Shown one piece after another: positions 25,405 through 34,639 of a DNA stretch of 64,000 bases (its first letter is position 1; every line of letters starts with the position of its first letter). Source of the stretch: Bacillus mycoides. Its GTDB lineage: Bacteria > Bacillota > Bacilli > Bacillales > Bacillaceae_G. Made by a program: the position numbers and the translations under genes. The stretch lies in the NCBI RefSeq assembly GCF_001757995.1, contig NZ_LXLV01000032.1, forward strand, positions 1 to 64,000, read 5' to 3'. The notes under the pieces were generated by a model. The model saw nothing but the letters and a program-made list of their open reading frames with translations. It did no database searches and was not told where the DNA came from.

Positions 25405-26529
25405 TTACCTTTTAGGAATCAAATCATTTTTCTCTTCTCTCCAAAAGTTAGTATAAGTTTTATTTTTAAAGTCCACATTCATCTCAGAAAACGGAAGACT
25501 TTCTCCAACTTTCAATGAATACCAATCGTTTAAAAGTGGCGATCCAAAACAAATATTCATTGTACAATCATGTAAATCAAATAATACAGAATGCAAAGTC
25601 CCAAACCATTCTTCATAATTATGTACTGTCAGCCCTGCAGGATATTCTTCTTCTACTAATCCTTTTAAAGACTCCATACTCACCTTTTCATTTCGATTTA
25701 AATGCTCATGTAAAATGTGATATCTCTTAGTTGATTGTTCTAGTCTTCTATTATTTAATTTTTGAATGGATGAACTAACCGCATGATTAGTTGATACAAT
25801 AAAAGCGTGACTGTCATCTTCCATTATTGTTATTGATTTATGCCCATCAAATATTTCAATATGCGTTGCGTTTAAAGAATCAGCTACAATTATATTAATA
25901 TTACTTGCAATTGGCATTTCTTCTATTAATGACTTAGCCTCTTGCACATTTTTACATTTCTCCAACACTACTCGAATTACCGCAAAACATTGAAAACCAC
26001 TCACCATTGGTTTTCTTAAACCTGCAATATTTCCTACTGGTTGGCCACATGCTGAAAATGTAACAGATAATCCATGCTCGTTAACTCCTTCTGTTCGGCC
26101 AAAATATTGAGTAGAAAAACCGCTATGTGCATACGCACCTTCAACATGCGTCGAGCAAAAACGCATATCATCAATTTTTGGTGATAAATCATAATTTCTT
26201 AATACATATGTATGCTCTGAATCGGTCTTTTTAGGTAATACTGCACAATGACTACAACCTGCTTTTAATAATGTTTGATAATAATACATCATTTTTTTAG
26301 AAGGGATTTTTAATACTTCACAAAACCCTTCAATTTCTTCATTTATTCCTGGACAATATTTATTTAGTACATTTCTAGATTCTGTCCATTGGTTATCCGA
26401 TATTAAATTTTCTTCCTGTATAAATTGTGGGATGAGATACGGATGTTGTTTCACGAATTCCCCTTGTTGTTTTCCAATTTCATAATGGCTTCCTCTTAAC
26501 GATGAAAAATACCCCTTTACTTGATACAT
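25405..26529 (-). CDS. C45-family Ntn hydrolase (penicillin acyltransferase-like)
   Basis: The 374-residue protein starts MYQVKGYFSSLRGSHYEIGK. The characteristic G-x-H-YEIGxQQG N-terminus and the core LLKAGCSHCAVLPKKT with the autocatalytic Cys, then LRNYDLSP, place it in peptidase family C45. These are acyl-CoA:6-aminopenicillanate acyltransferase relatives, Ntn fold, which cleave themselves before a Cys that becomes the nucleophile. Later motifs FGRTEGVNEHGLSVTFSACG and VSTNHAV are consistent. The Bacillus members probably hydrolyse N-acyl or amide substrates, and the target is unknown. It is monocistronic. Confidence 0.8.
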   Translation of the reverse strand: MYQVKGYFSSLRGSHYEIGKQQGEFVKQHPYLIPQFIQEENLISDNQWTESRNVLNKYCPGINEEIEGFCEVLKIPSKKMMYYYQTLLKAGCSHCAVLPKKTDSEHTYVLRNYDLSPKIDDMRFCSTHVEGAYAHSGFSTQYFGRTEGVNEHGLSVTFSACGQPVGNIAGLRKPMVSGFQCFAVIRVVLEKCKNVQEAKSLIEEMPIASNINIIVADSLNATHIEIFDGHKSITIMEDDSHAFIVSTNHAVSSSIQKLNNRRLEQSTKRYHILHEHLNRNEKVSMESLKGLVEEEYPAGLTVHNYEEWFGTLHSVLFDLHDCTMNICFGSPLLNDWYSLKVGESLPFSEMNVDFKNKTYTNFWREEKNDLIPKR

Positions 26530-26869
26530 TATAATTCCCCCTCACGCTGAATATATCCATATCATACCAAATGAACTTTATTCATTCTTGATGTTTTTCA
26601 CTATCTTCCCTTCACGTCATCCCTTTTCAAAAATCTCAACTAATAATGATTTGCTGACTAACTAAAGTCTTGTTAAGATTACCGTAATAACAGAGTTTCA
26701 TAATAAATTAGTTTGATATCAAATGAGCAAAACACTACATTGAACCTACTTATACGCAATTATCTAATTCATGAAATTAAGAAAATTATTTTGAAGTAAG
26801 TGATAAATAGTCACATCGTTTCATTAAAGAGAAATAGTTTATTTATCAGAACAAAAGGAGAATATATTT
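26530..26869. other. Intergenic region, nothing recognised
   Basis: This AT-rich 340 bases upstream of two divergent genes holds no hairpin, ORF or repeat that I could identify. AAAGGAG precedes the gene at 26870. Confidence 0.4.
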
Positions 26870-27301
26870 ATGAGTAATTGCAAACCAATTGATGAATTAA
26901 CTATTGAGGACCTAAAACAAAACCCAATATGGGAATGGGCAATAGATGAAGAAAAAAACGAAGAGCATGATGAAACATGGGTGAAACCTACTACAATCAC
27001 TAATTTTACAGAAGAGTTACACGGTTCAATAGTACTAGGCGAATTACTCTTAAATAATGGCGAGAAATTCCCTATGATGTGTGAAATTGATATTGAAACT
27101 GACGAGGTATTAATTAGTTCTGTTGTTTATTATAACGTAACAGAAGATGAGTATATTGCTATAGAAGATGTTGTGAAAAAGGTCAAAATACCGTTATCAA
27201 TTATTATTAACCTTACAGTTAATGAAGAATCCAAAATCTTACGCTTTACTGCACATAAAGTGGATATTTATAAAAATTCAATAAAGACTAATTTAAATTA
27301 A
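26870..27301 (+). CDS. Unknown acidic 143-residue protein
   Basis: The product starts MSNCKPIDELTIEDLKQNPI, then WEWAIDEEKNEEHDETWVKP and a beta-rich, acidic remainder (VEDVVKKVKIPL-type end). The LxxNPIWEWAxDEE...DETWVxP start is shared by single-domain proteins of several bacterial groups and by some immunity-type proteins, but no function is known to me. The AAAGGAG start is good. A strong terminator follows at 27339. It has no membrane segment. Confidence 0.6.
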   Translation: MSNCKPIDELTIEDLKQNPIWEWAIDEEKNEEHDETWVKPTTITNFTEELHGSIVLGELLLNNGEKFPMMCEIDIETDEVLISSVVYYNVTEDEYIAIEDVVKKVKIPLSIIINLTVNEESKILRFTAHKVDIYKNSIKTNLN

Positions 27302-27338
27302 AGTTGGTTGAAATAAATAAAGAAAATAATCATTAAGT

Positions 27339-27375
27339 AAAAACTGGGAAATCATAAACGGTTCCCCAGTTTTTT
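27339..27375. terminator. Bidirectional terminator
   Basis: AAAAACTGGG (27339-27348) and CCCAGTTTTT (27365-27374) pair perfectly between convergent genes. Confidence 0.8.
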
Positions 27376-27383
27376 AACCTATA

Positions 27384-28427
27384 CTAAATAATTCCCTTTT
27401 CCACCAATGTCTCTGCGATTTGAACGGAGTTCCAAGCAGCACCTTTTAATAAATTATCAGAAACGATCCAAAGATGGAATCCTTTTGATGTATCAGGATC
27501 TTTACGTATTCTACCTACAAATGTATCTCTTTTACCCTCTGCATATAATGGCGTTGGATAAATTTGTTCACTAGGATTATCTTGTAAAATAACACCTGGT
27601 GCATTCAGTAGTACTTCTTTAATTTCTGCAACGGTCGCTTCTTTTTCAAGCTCAATATAAACCGATTCAGAATGCCCCGATACAACTGGAACTCTGACGC
27701 AAGTAGCTGCCATTTTCAGATTTGAATCTTCTAAAATTTTCTTCGTCTCTTGAATCATCTTTACTTCTTCGAATGTGAAATCATTGTCTGTAAATATATC
27801 CACTTGCGGCAATACATTAAATGCAATTGGATAATGTTTTTTATCTTTTTTCGCAGGTAATATAGTACTCTTCACTTCTTCACCTGTAAGCATTGACTTA
27901 GCCTGTTCTTTTAATTCATGAATCGCATGAATTCCTGAGCCTGATACGGCTTGATACGTTGAAACAATAATTCGTTCTAAACCAAATGATTTTCGAATTG
28001 GCTGAAGAGCTGTTACCATCTGTAGTGCTGAGCAATTCGGAACTGCAATGATCCCTTTATGTTCCCTTAAAGTATGTGCATTTACTTCTGGAACGACGAG
28101 TGGTACATCGTGTGCCATTCGGTATTCACTTGTGTTGTCAATTACGATTGCACCACTAGAAACTGCATGATTTACATATTGTCTAGAAACTTCTCCTCCA
28201 GCACTAAAAAAGGCAATGTCTACACCTTCAAAACTAGTTGATTTTGCCTCTTGTATTTTAATCTCTCGTCCTTTAAATTGTACTATCTTACCAGCAGATC
28301 GTTTTGACGAGAGTAATGTAATTTCTTCTATATTAAATTTAGTTTCTCTCTCTAACAATGCAATGATTTTTTGTCCTACTGCACCTGTAGCCCCAACTAC
28401 AGCTACATGATAGCTTTTTTCACTCAT
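27384..28427 (-). CDS. asd: Aspartate-semialdehyde dehydrogenase, second copy type
   Basis: The 347-residue protein starts MSEKSYHVAVVGATGAVGQK, with the NADP-binding GATGAVG. The catalytic Cys is in IAVPNCSALQMV (residue about 130) and substrate-binding residues are in VSTYQAVSGSGIHAIHEL and TCVRVPVVSGHSESVY. It reduces aspartyl phosphate to aspartate semialdehyde, the branch point to Lys, Met, Thr and diaminopimelate. The usual Bacillus copy lies with dpaAB/dapG. This one stands alone and is divergent from a LysR regulator, so it is probably a paralogue under separate control. Confidence 0.85.
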   Translation of the reverse strand: MSEKSYHVAVVGATGAVGQKIIALLERETKFNIEEITLLSSKRSAGKIVQFKGREIKIQEAKSTSFEGVDIAFFSAGGEVSRQYVNHAVSSGAIVIDNTSEYRMAHDVPLVVPEVNAHTLREHKGIIAVPNCSALQMVTALQPIRKSFGLERIIVSTYQAVSGSGIHAIHELKEQAKSMLTGEEVKSTILPAKKDKKHYPIAFNVLPQVDIFTDNDFTFEEVKMIQETKKILEDSNLKMAATCVRVPVVSGHSESVYIELEKEATVAEIKEVLLNAPGVILQDNPSEQIYPTPLYAEGKRDTFVGRIRKDPDTSKGFHLWIVSDNLLKGAAWNSVQIAETLVEKGII

Positions 28428-28556
28428 TTTTTCTCCTCCAATATCGCTTGAATGAATTTCTCCACAACTTAATTTTAAAAGAAATTTAATGATTTGAAAA
28501 ATTGAAATACATGATATAATCGTTCACAAATCATGATAATAAAAGAGGTATCATTT

Positions 28557-29426
28557 ATGGAAATGAGACATGTTAAAACATTTTGCGCCATTGTTAAATA
28601 TGGTGGCTTTTCCAAAGCTGCTCATGCGTTAGGTTATGCGCAATCTACTGTTACAGGGCATATTAAAGCATTAGAGAACGATTTAAACATTCCTCTTTTC
28701 GATCGATTAGGCAAAAAAGTACTTCTTACAAAAGCAGGTCATCAATTTCATCCGTACGCATTAGAATTACTTGCTATTTATGAAAAAGCTCAAGAAATCC
28801 CTCAAAATAGTGACCATTTAGAAGGAACATTGACTATTACATCTAACGAATCATTGGCAGTGTATCGGTTACCACAATTATTACGTACTTACAAACAGGA
28901 AAATCCGAAAGTAAATATCGTACTTGAGACAAATACCAATGAGCAAGCATTGAAAAAACTACATGAAGGAGAAACCGATGTTATCTTCATAATTGGAGAA
29001 AGTATAGAGCATAATGATTTTATTACGTGCAATTTATGTAATGAAACATTTGGATGGATTTTCCCTGCTCATTTCCCTTCAAACACTGATCCACTCCTTT
29101 TATTACAAGATACTCAATTTATATTTACAGAACAAAGCTGTGGCTATAGACCAATGGTAGATCGTTTTTTACGTCAAAGCGGAAGAAATCCTAATAAAAC
29201 ATTTGAGACTTCCAATGTTGAAGTCATTAAACAATCCGTTATGTGTGAGTTAGGAATTTCTATTCTCCCTTACATCGTTGTACAAGAAAGTTATCAAAAA
29301 GAACAACTCTGTTTTCAGCCCATCGAAACTCCAGCCGTCATTCAAAGCCACGTAATCTATCATAAATCTAGATGGATATCACCAGTTTTACAATCGTTTC
29401 TTACATTATTAGAGAGAATAAAATAG
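28557..29426 (+). CDS. LysR-family transcriptional regulator
   Basis: The 289-residue protein starts MEMRHVKTFCAIVKYGGFSK at 28557, after AAGAGGT. The HTH reads AAHALGYAQSTVTGHIKALE, and the effector domain spans about residues 90-285 (TSNESLAVYRLPQLLRTYKQ). It is divergent from asd, so it is likely its regulator and is controlled by the shared 130-base region containing TATAAT at about 28515. The inducer is unknown. Confidence 0.85.
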   Translation: MEMRHVKTFCAIVKYGGFSKAAHALGYAQSTVTGHIKALENDLNIPLFDRLGKKVLLTKAGHQFHPYALELLAIYEKAQEIPQNSDHLEGTLTITSNESLAVYRLPQLLRTYKQENPKVNIVLETNTNEQALKKLHEGETDVIFIIGESIEHNDFITCNLCNETFGWIFPAHFPSNTDPLLLLQDTQFIFTEQSCGYRPMVDRFLRQSGRNPNKTFETSNVEVIKQSVMCELGISILPYIVVQESYQKEQLCFQPIETPAVIQSHVIYHKSRWISPVLQSFLTLLERIK

Positions 29427-29443
29427 AAAAGTAAGCGAGTAAT

Positions 29444-29489
29444 AACAAAAATGAGTAACTGCTCTAAAAAGCAATTACTCATTTTTGTT
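29444..29489. terminator. Terminator after LysR
   Basis: AACAAAAATGAGTAA (29444-29458) and TTACTCATTTTTGTT (29475-29489) are perfect 15-bp arms. Confidence 0.8.
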
Positions 29490-29539
29490 AAAACATTTGT
29501 GTTCATAACAGTAAAGGTGTTTCAAAATCAATATGTATA

Positions 29540-30145
29540 TTATTTATTAGCTTGTACCTCACCTGCAATTAATTTACTACCCGAATATGTACCTTTTTGT
29601 ATAAAAACTTGATTAATTAATTCTTTTTGCTCCTTTTCTGACATTACTCCTTTCCCTTCTCCTAAATTCCCACTTTGCAATTTCCAAATCTTGTTGTGGT
29701 CCACATCAACCTTTTCATATTTTCCTTGTTTCCATCGTTCTAAAATATCCACATATGTACTTTTTTGTGCAACATCATTACTATTTATAATTTCAAGTAA
29801 ACTTTCAATACGTTCTTGTGTAATAAAAATATAACCCCATTTTTGATCAGCTTTCGTTTTTTGATGTGCCATTTCATGTAATGCTGTCTGTATGTTCTCA
29901 TCTGTCCATTTGAAATTTTTATTAAAACCACTATTCGGCAATGAGTGATTTCCATTTTCTAACAACTTTGCATCTTCGGCTTTTACATTACTATCAGCTA
30001 GCACTTCTACTGCCGGAGCGGCTGGTGATGCCTTTTTCGCAGCTGGTTTACTATTATTCAGATAATACAGCATACCATACGTTACACCTACCCCGATTAC
30101 CGCCATACCAGCTATAATTCCTATTATTTTAAATAATGTTTTCAT
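29540..30145 (-). CDS. Membrane-anchored DUF6241-like protein
   Basis: The 201-residue protein starts MKTLFKIIGIIAGMAVIGVG at 30145, with GGGAGGAAA upstream. One N-terminal membrane helix, a Pro/Ala linker (KPAAKKASPAAPAVEV), then an extracytoplasmic domain with KWTDENIQTALHEMAHQKTK and GYIFITQERIESLLEI. HEMAHQK resembles DUF6241 and similar B. cereus-group secreted proteins. HExxH is not intact as a protease motif (HEMAH is present, but without a downstream Glu context). Role unknown. Confidence 0.6.
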   Translation of the reverse strand: MKTLFKIIGIIAGMAVIGVGVTYGMLYYLNNSKPAAKKASPAAPAVEVLADSNVKAEDAKLLENGNHSLPNSGFNKNFKWTDENIQTALHEMAHQKTKADQKWGYIFITQERIESLLEIINSNDVAQKSTYVDILERWKQGKYEKVDVDHNKIWKLQSGNLGEGKGVMSEKEQKELINQVFIQKGTYSGSKLIAGEVQANK

Positions 30146-30247
30146 CTCGCCTGTTTCCTCCCACATAGCCCTTTTCATAATTTCTATCTATTAAAAACAG
30201 ATGTAGCTTCTCTTTTTTCGCAACTTACTGCAATTCATTTTTTCATA

Positions 30248-31021
30248 CTAATTAACATAAATATAACTATTACTTTCCAGAAATGTAGCAACTCCATCCT
30301 CATCATTACTTTTGGCAATAAATTTAGCGACGGATTTTAATTCTTCAACAGCATTGCTCATCGCTACGCCAATCCCACACTTCTCTATCATTTCCATATC
30401 ATTGTAGTCATCTCCAAACGCAATTACTTCAGATACATCTCGATTTAAGTGCTGTAGAACATGCTGAATGCTATTCCATTTTGAAACATTCGTATGCATA
30501 ATTTGACACAATGTTCCGTTATCTGTAATGACTGCCTTGCACTCATCAGGCAATTCCTTAGTGAACTCCTTATTTATTGAGCCATTAGTACAAACAATTA
30601 CTTTAGAGGCTTTTTCAAAGTTTAATTCTCTTATATCCATGACTTCACACGGCACATTACCAAAATAATCAGTAACATCAAAATTTGAGTACAGCTTATC
30701 ATTTATTTCAAGACAAATCTGATGAAGATTATACTTTTTTGCTATTTCTATGATTTCTAAAATATCATTTTTAGAAATCTTCATTTCATATAAAATATCA
30801 TTACCTTTAAGAACTAGAGCTCCGTTATAACAAATGATAATCTCATTCTTTAACACGTTGGGAATATACTGATTTATAGCTCTTGGAGGCCTTGCCGTAG
30901 CAAAAATCAATTCGTCTCCATTATTTTTACATTCCCTCAAAATATTAATAGATTTCTCTGAAATTGTTTTATCACTTCTTAATAAAGTCCCATCAAGATC
31001 TGAAATAATAATCTTTTTCAT
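30248..31021 (-). CDS. Cof-type HAD phosphatase
   Basis: The 257-residue protein starts MKKIIISDLDGTLLRSDKTI at 31021. The catalytic DxD is in SDLDGTL, motif II in FATARPP, and motif III/IV in VIAFGDDYNDMEMIEKCGIG and VAMSNAVEEL. The cap is of the Cof/IIB type. It dephosphorylates small phosphometabolites, probably sugar or nucleotide phosphates. GGAGG lies 14 bases before the ATG, rather far. It is monocistronic. Confidence 0.85.
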   Translation of the reverse strand: MKKIIISDLDGTLLRSDKTISEKSINILRECKNNGDELIFATARPPRAINQYIPNVLKNEIIICYNGALVLKGNDILYEMKISKNDILEIIEIAKKYNLHQICLEINDKLYSNFDVTDYFGNVPCEVMDIRELNFEKASKVIVCTNGSINKEFTKELPDECKAVITDNGTLCQIMHTNVSKWNSIQHVLQHLNRDVSEVIAFGDDYNDMEMIEKCGIGVAMSNAVEELKSVAKFIAKSNDEDGVATFLESNSYIYVN

Positions 31022-31345
31022 GCTTATATTTATTCCTCCTTCACAAGTTATAACTCGAAGCATCGATTATTTGTTGAACCAATCGAGCTTTTACGGGTAG
31101 TTGACCTCCGCTGAATTTTGAGTCTAATTTCCTGCAAATAGCGGAATTCATTTTCGTTTATTGCATATTTTCTATTTCCTGAATCATATATGCATTTCCT
31201 TATATTGTATTTCTTTTCTTTGTAAATTGAAAGATTATTCCGTCAAAAAACACAGTCTTTTTCAAATGCTAATTCCACTCTAAGCATTTCGTTTTAAATT
31301 TATAAAAATATATGCTAGCCTAAAATTTAAAGGAGATGAATAAAT
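31022..31345. other. Intergenic region with a partial dispersed repeat
   Basis: It holds the repeat copy at 31078-31150 and little else. AAAGGAGATGAATAAATATG at its end is a strong start for a short ORF. Confidence 0.4.
31078..31150 (+). repeat. Dispersed B. cereus-group repeat, deletion copy
   Basis: ACCAATCGAGCTTTTACGGG, then CCGCTGAATTTTGAGTCTAA and GCAAATAGCGGAATT. It matches both ends of the copy at 41643-41742 but lacks about 25 bases of the hairpin. Confidence 0.55.
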
Positions 31346-31435
31346 ATGAGTTTATTGTATGGCGGTTTAACATTTTTAAACTTTGATGAAACTATCTACA
31401 CTTTTAAAATGTATTCATTCTCTCATTATGAATAA
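31346..31435 (+). CDS. 29-residue ORF, possibly a truncated gene
   Basis: The ATG follows AAAGGAG at perfect spacing. It reads MSLLYGGLTFLNFDETIYTF, then KMYSFSHYE and a stop. The next frame continues open (NNSVYGIDVCGELPVYPSQL), so this may be the start of a frameshifted gene. No family. Confidence 0.35.
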   Translation: MSLLYGGLTFLNFDETIYTFKMYSFSHYE

Positions 31436-31580
31436 TTCTGTTTATGGTATCGATGTTTGTGGTGAACTACCAGTTTATCCTTCTCAACTCTTTCTACCTA
31501 AATATACAAATGCTATTAAGAAAAATGAAAAATCAAACTTACAAATATTAAAATCAATATATAAACTCACATATTCAATA

Positions 31581-31630
31581 TGCATAAAAAACAACGAGTA
31601 CCTTATAAGGCACTCGTTGTTTTTTATGCA
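31581..31630. terminator. Long terminator overlapping the kinase stop
   Basis: TGCATAAAAAACAACGAGT (31581-31599) and ACTCGTTGTTTTTTATGCA (31612-31630) are perfect 19-bp arms and include the stop codon of the minus-strand gene. Confidence 0.8.
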
Positions 31631-32265
31631 CGGTTCTCTTTTAACCACTTCGTAATGGCATTTAACCTCGAAACCTCAAAACGTCTTTCTTCACACACGT
31701 TCAAGCTGTTTAAACTTTTCACAATTTCTAATTCATTCGACTTTACACTTTTCGCTTCAATCAATTTACAGTACCCGTCCGTTATGGTATTTAAATTTTC
31801 ATAATAACGCTGAAACGATTTTGATATATGTAAATGCTTTTCAAAGTTTCTTCTTCTTTTCGTCTCATCAGATTCTTTCCTTTTTCGAAGTTCTTCATCA
31901 TTCGTGTACAAATAAAAATATTGATCCGGAAAACCAATTTCCCTATTTATCATCTTTTCTTTATAAAAGTTTTCTATTAAAGATAACGGTTGATTAAATA
32001 TATCAAAATGAAAGCACCAATTATAACTAAGTGGCTGATATATGTCCCCATCAAGTATTACTAAATTATATTGCTGTGATTTCTGCATCGCTATATTCCA
32101 GCGCTCTACTTGTTTTTCAAAATACCATGTATTATGTTCATTTTTTGGTCTTTCAAATAAAAAATTCACTTCAGGTATAATGTATGCACCATAATTTTTT
32201 TCTAGTTCACGACATGTGCTACTCTTACCAACAGCACTCGCTCCCTCAAACGCTATAATCCCCAT
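31624..32265 (-). CDS. P-loop nucleotide kinase-like protein
   Basis: The 213-residue protein starts MGIIAFEGASAVGKSSTCRE at 32265, after GTGGGAGAAACT. The P-loop is GASAVGKSS, with IPEVNFLFERPKNEHNTW and LVILDGDIYQPL after it, like small-molecule and deoxynucleoside kinases. Arg-rich lid KRKESDETKRRRNFEK. It probably phosphorylates a small substrate using ATP, but which one cannot be read. Just downstream of a CPBP protease gene, 17 bases after its stop, so the two may be co-transcribed. Confidence 0.65.
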   Translation of the reverse strand: MGIIAFEGASAVGKSSTCRELEKNYGAYIIPEVNFLFERPKNEHNTWYFEKQVERWNIAMQKSQQYNLVILDGDIYQPLSYNWCFHFDIFNQPLSLIENFYKEKMINREIGFPDQYFYLYTNDEELRKRKESDETKRRRNFEKHLHISKSFQRYYENLNTITDGYCKLIEAKSVKSNELEIVKSLNSLNVCEERRFEVSRLNAITKWLKENRA

Positions 32266-32282
32266 AGTTTCTCCCACTTTCA

Positions 32283-33179
32283 TTAACTAAAATCTCGTTG
32301 TTTCGCTCTTCTCCCCCATAACTGTCTCCATAAAACAATTGAAGCGATAGAAAGCATTATTGTTGTAATAATACTACCTTCAATCCCAAATGAGCCTCCA
32401 TGAAGGACTTCATTGCCATTTGTTACAGGTTTAAAAAGTGGTGTAGAATATATCGTCATGCCACTAACTGCAAAACCAAAGACGTTATATTGTGCCCAAT
32501 TCCAAACGGAATGCCATGCGCAAATCCCCCAAAGACTACTGTCCTTTAATACGTAAAAAGCTGCAAATACACCAACTAATATTATATTCGATATCGAAAG
32601 AATTGTAATACCTGGATTAAGTAAATGAAGAAAACCAAATAAAAAAGACGTCACAACAATCCCAATCCATATACGGCTTCTAACAGAGAGAACTGGGAAT
32701 AACCAACCTCGTACAACAATTTCTTCAGTTGCACCTTGTATTAAAAATGCAACTAAAGATCCTACAATACCCAATATAGCGGTTTCCGTAATTTCTTGCA
32801 TTTGTAATTTCACATTACCTGTTAATAAGAGCAAAATTACTGGTATTGAGATGAAAACAAACCCTATTAAAGCACCTCTCAAATATTTTCTAATCCATTG
32901 ATCTTTCCAAAAACCAATTGATGAAAATGATCTTTTCTCTACAAATCTAATCCATAAAAAAACAAAAAATATAGCTCCGCCAAACGTTAATATCATCTCA
33001 ATATTGCTATAAATTGCCTTCATAAAGGTTGTTTCTGTTTTCGGTAAAAACAGCATAAATAACATAAATAATTCACCTAAAGTCAAAAATACAATAGCAA
33101 GTATAACAGCGAAAACAGGATGAACTTTTCTTCTCCCTTCTTTTGCTGCTTCAATTATTTTAAATTGTTTATTTAGCAA
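32283..33179 (-). CDS. CPBP-family intramembrane protease (Abi/CAAX type)
   Basis: The 298-residue membrane protein has about eight hydrophobic segments. Catalytic motifs are GATEEIVVRGWLFPVL (EExxR), FLFGFLHLLNPG (FxxxH) and AWHSVWN (HxxxN). CPBP proteases cleave membrane peptides and are used in bacteriocin self-immunity, prenyl peptide processing or stress signalling. Both active-site Glu residues and both His residues are present. It is upstream of the P-loop kinase and possibly one operon with it. Confidence 0.82.
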   Translation of the reverse strand: MLNKQFKIIEAAKEGRRKVHPVFAVILAIVFLTLGELFMLFMLFLPKTETTFMKAIYSNIEMILTFGGAIFFVFLWIRFVEKRSFSSIGFWKDQWIRKYLRGALIGFVFISIPVILLLLTGNVKLQMQEITETAILGIVGSLVAFLIQGATEEIVVRGWLFPVLSVRSRIWIGIVVTSFLFGFLHLLNPGITILSISNIILVGVFAAFYVLKDSSLWGICAWHSVWNWAQYNVFGFAVSGMTIYSTPLFKPVTNGNEVLHGGSFGIEGSIITTIMLSIASIVLWRQLWGRRAKQRDFS

Positions 33180-33563
33180 TATTCTATCCTCCTTATTATT
33201 GTGATCATCTGTATTCTTAAAATATATATACCGTTTCCCTTAAACATACTTTTTAATATAAATGATTTCTGTTTGGAATAAATTCAGATTAGGAATAATA
33301 TATAAATAAAAGAGATGTCTTTGTGTCTTTTACCATTATCGCCCAAATCATTCACTGGTATTACCAGCACTTGCTATTTCCCACCATTTGTTGTAAGATA
33401 GTAATTAAGGTCAATTTAACAATATATTTTCTTTGCATATTATCAAGTATCAATCAGGAATGTTTTGTACTCCTTATGGATTTTTGATAATATGTGAACT
33501 TTTATTTTCAATCGAATAAGGCCGATCATATTGTAATCTTTTTAAATTTTAGGAGGCATTACC
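33180..33563 (+). other. Long upstream region of the cold-shock gene
   Basis: This 380-base region before csp has an AT-rich upstream part and a last 60 bases ending TTAGGAGGCATTACC at the start. Cold-shock genes usually have long structured leaders, so part of this is probably 5' UTR. No ORF found. Confidence 0.4.
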
Positions 33564-33767
33564 ATGACATTAACAGGTAAAGTAAAATGGTTTAACAGCG
33601 AAAAAGGTTTCGGTTTCATCGAAGTTGCAGACGGTAGCGACGTATTCGTTCACTTCTCAGCTATCACTGGCGACGGCTTCAAATCTCTTGACGAAGGTCA
33701 AGAAGTTAGCTTCGAAGTTGAAGACGGTAACCGCGGACCTCAAGCTAAAAACGTTGTAAAGCTATAA
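33564..33767 (+). CDS. csp: Cold-shock protein, CspA family
   Basis: The 67-residue protein starts [20 protein letters not shown]. It has RNP1 KGFGFIE and RNP2 VFVHFSAI on the five-stranded beta barrel, ending [10 protein letters not shown]. It binds single-stranded RNA and DNA and relieves RNA structure in the cold. It has strong AGGAGG and strong codon bias. A terminator follows at 33778-33814. YdjO-like gene downstream, as is usual in this group. Confidence 0.93.
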   Translation: MTLTGKVKWFNSEKGFGFIEVADGSDVFVHFSAITGDGFKSLDEGQEVSFEVEDGNRGPQAKNVVKL

Positions 33768-33777
33768 TTCAAACAAT

Positions 33778-33814
33778 AAAAAGGTTGTTACCAGCTCGGT
33801 TAACAACCTTTTTA
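33778..33814 (+). terminator. Terminator of csp
   Basis: AAAAGGTTGTTA and TAACAACCTTTT are near-perfect arms followed by T run. Confidence 0.8.
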
Positions 33815-33853
33815 ATATATAACTAAAATTTTTTACATAAAAGGAGTGGTTAC

Positions 33854-34039
33854 ATGTATCGCAATCGAAAGAACGATGTAGCAGAAGTACCACCAGAACA
33901 AACCCCTGTTTGGGAATGTGAATCAGAGGATTGTTTAGGATGGATGAGAAAGAACTTTTCATTTGAAGAAGAGCCTAAATGCCCTTTATGTAAAAGTAGT
34001 ATGAAAAGCGGAGAACGTTTATTACCTAAAATAGGTTGA
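33854..34039 (+). CDS. Cold-inducible YdjO-like zinc-ribbon protein
   Basis: The 61-residue protein starts MYRNRKNDVAEVPPEQTPVW. Cys pairs ECESEDCLGWMRKNF and PKCPLCKSSMKSGERLLP give a probable Cys4 zinc site. YdjO relatives occur beside csp genes throughout Bacillus and rise in the cold. Terminator at 34047-34082. Function not known. Confidence 0.8.
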   Translation: MYRNRKNDVAEVPPEQTPVWECESEDCLGWMRKNFSFEEEPKCPLCKSSMKSGERLLPKIG

Positions 34040-34046
34040 TTTTTAC

Positions 34047-34082
34047 AAGCCCCTCTTATTTAAAATAAGAGGGGCTTTTTAT
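34047..34082. terminator. Terminator between YdjO-like gene and GNAT
   Basis: AAGCCCCTCTTATT (34047-34060) and AATAAGAGGGGCTT (34064-34077), perfect arms, then T run. It sits between convergent genes. Confidence 0.8.
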
Positions 34083-34639
34083 TAATAATGAATACCCTCT
34101 ACATCTGTTCGTACAATAGAATACATTAATGCATCATGTTGTTTATTTCCTTGATGAATGTATCCACGTAACAGCCCTTCTTGTTGAAAACCTAATTTAG
34201 ATAACATATTACACGAAGTTATATTTTCAGGATATGTAATAGCTCCAATTCTAAATAAACCTAAATCTCGAAATCCATAAGTAATAATTTCTCGAGCAGC
34301 TTCAGAAGCATAACCATTCCCCCAATAACGAGGATGCAAATCATATCCAATCTCTGAGCGTTTACTCCAAAGTTGTAAATTATTTAATCCAATTGTTCCT
34401 ACTAAAGTATTTGTGTCTTTTAATACAATCCCCCAACGCATTGCCTTTTTCTCAAAGTAATTTTTCGAAAAAGATTCAATCATACGTGAAGCTTGTCCAA
34501 ACTCAGTAAAAGAATTCATACCGTAATAACACGTTACCTCATCCAATGAGAATATTTCATATATTTTTTGACAATAAGATTGTTCTATTTCAACTAAGCG
34601 CAAGCGTTCCGTTTCTAATATAGGAAATGCCATAACCAT
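34082..34639 (-). CDS. GNAT acetyltransferase, RimJ/RimL type
   Basis: The 185-residue protein starts MVMAFPILETERLRLVEIEQ after AAAGGAG. The TERLRL start is typical of ribosomal-protein N-acetyltransferase relatives. The acetyl-CoA motif is EIGYDLHPRYWGNGYASEAA, with NITSCNMLSKLGFQQEGLLR after it. The substrate is probably a protein N-terminus or small amine. It is monocistronic. Confidence 0.85.
   Translation of the reverse strand: MVMAFPILETERLRLVEIEQSYCQKIYEIFSLDEVTCYYGMNSFTEFGQASRMIESFSKNYFEKKAMRWGIVLKDTNTLVGTIGLNNLQLWSKRSEIGYDLHPRYWGNGYASEAAREIITYGFRDLGLFRIGAITYPENITSCNMLSKLGFQQEGLLRGYIHQGNKQHDALMYSIVRTDVEGIHY

Noticed and set aside
31624-33179. Bacteriocin immunity module (CPBP protease with kinase)
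   Set aside because: No precursor peptide or lantibiotic enzyme nearby; CPBP proteins are common in Bacillus for other roles.
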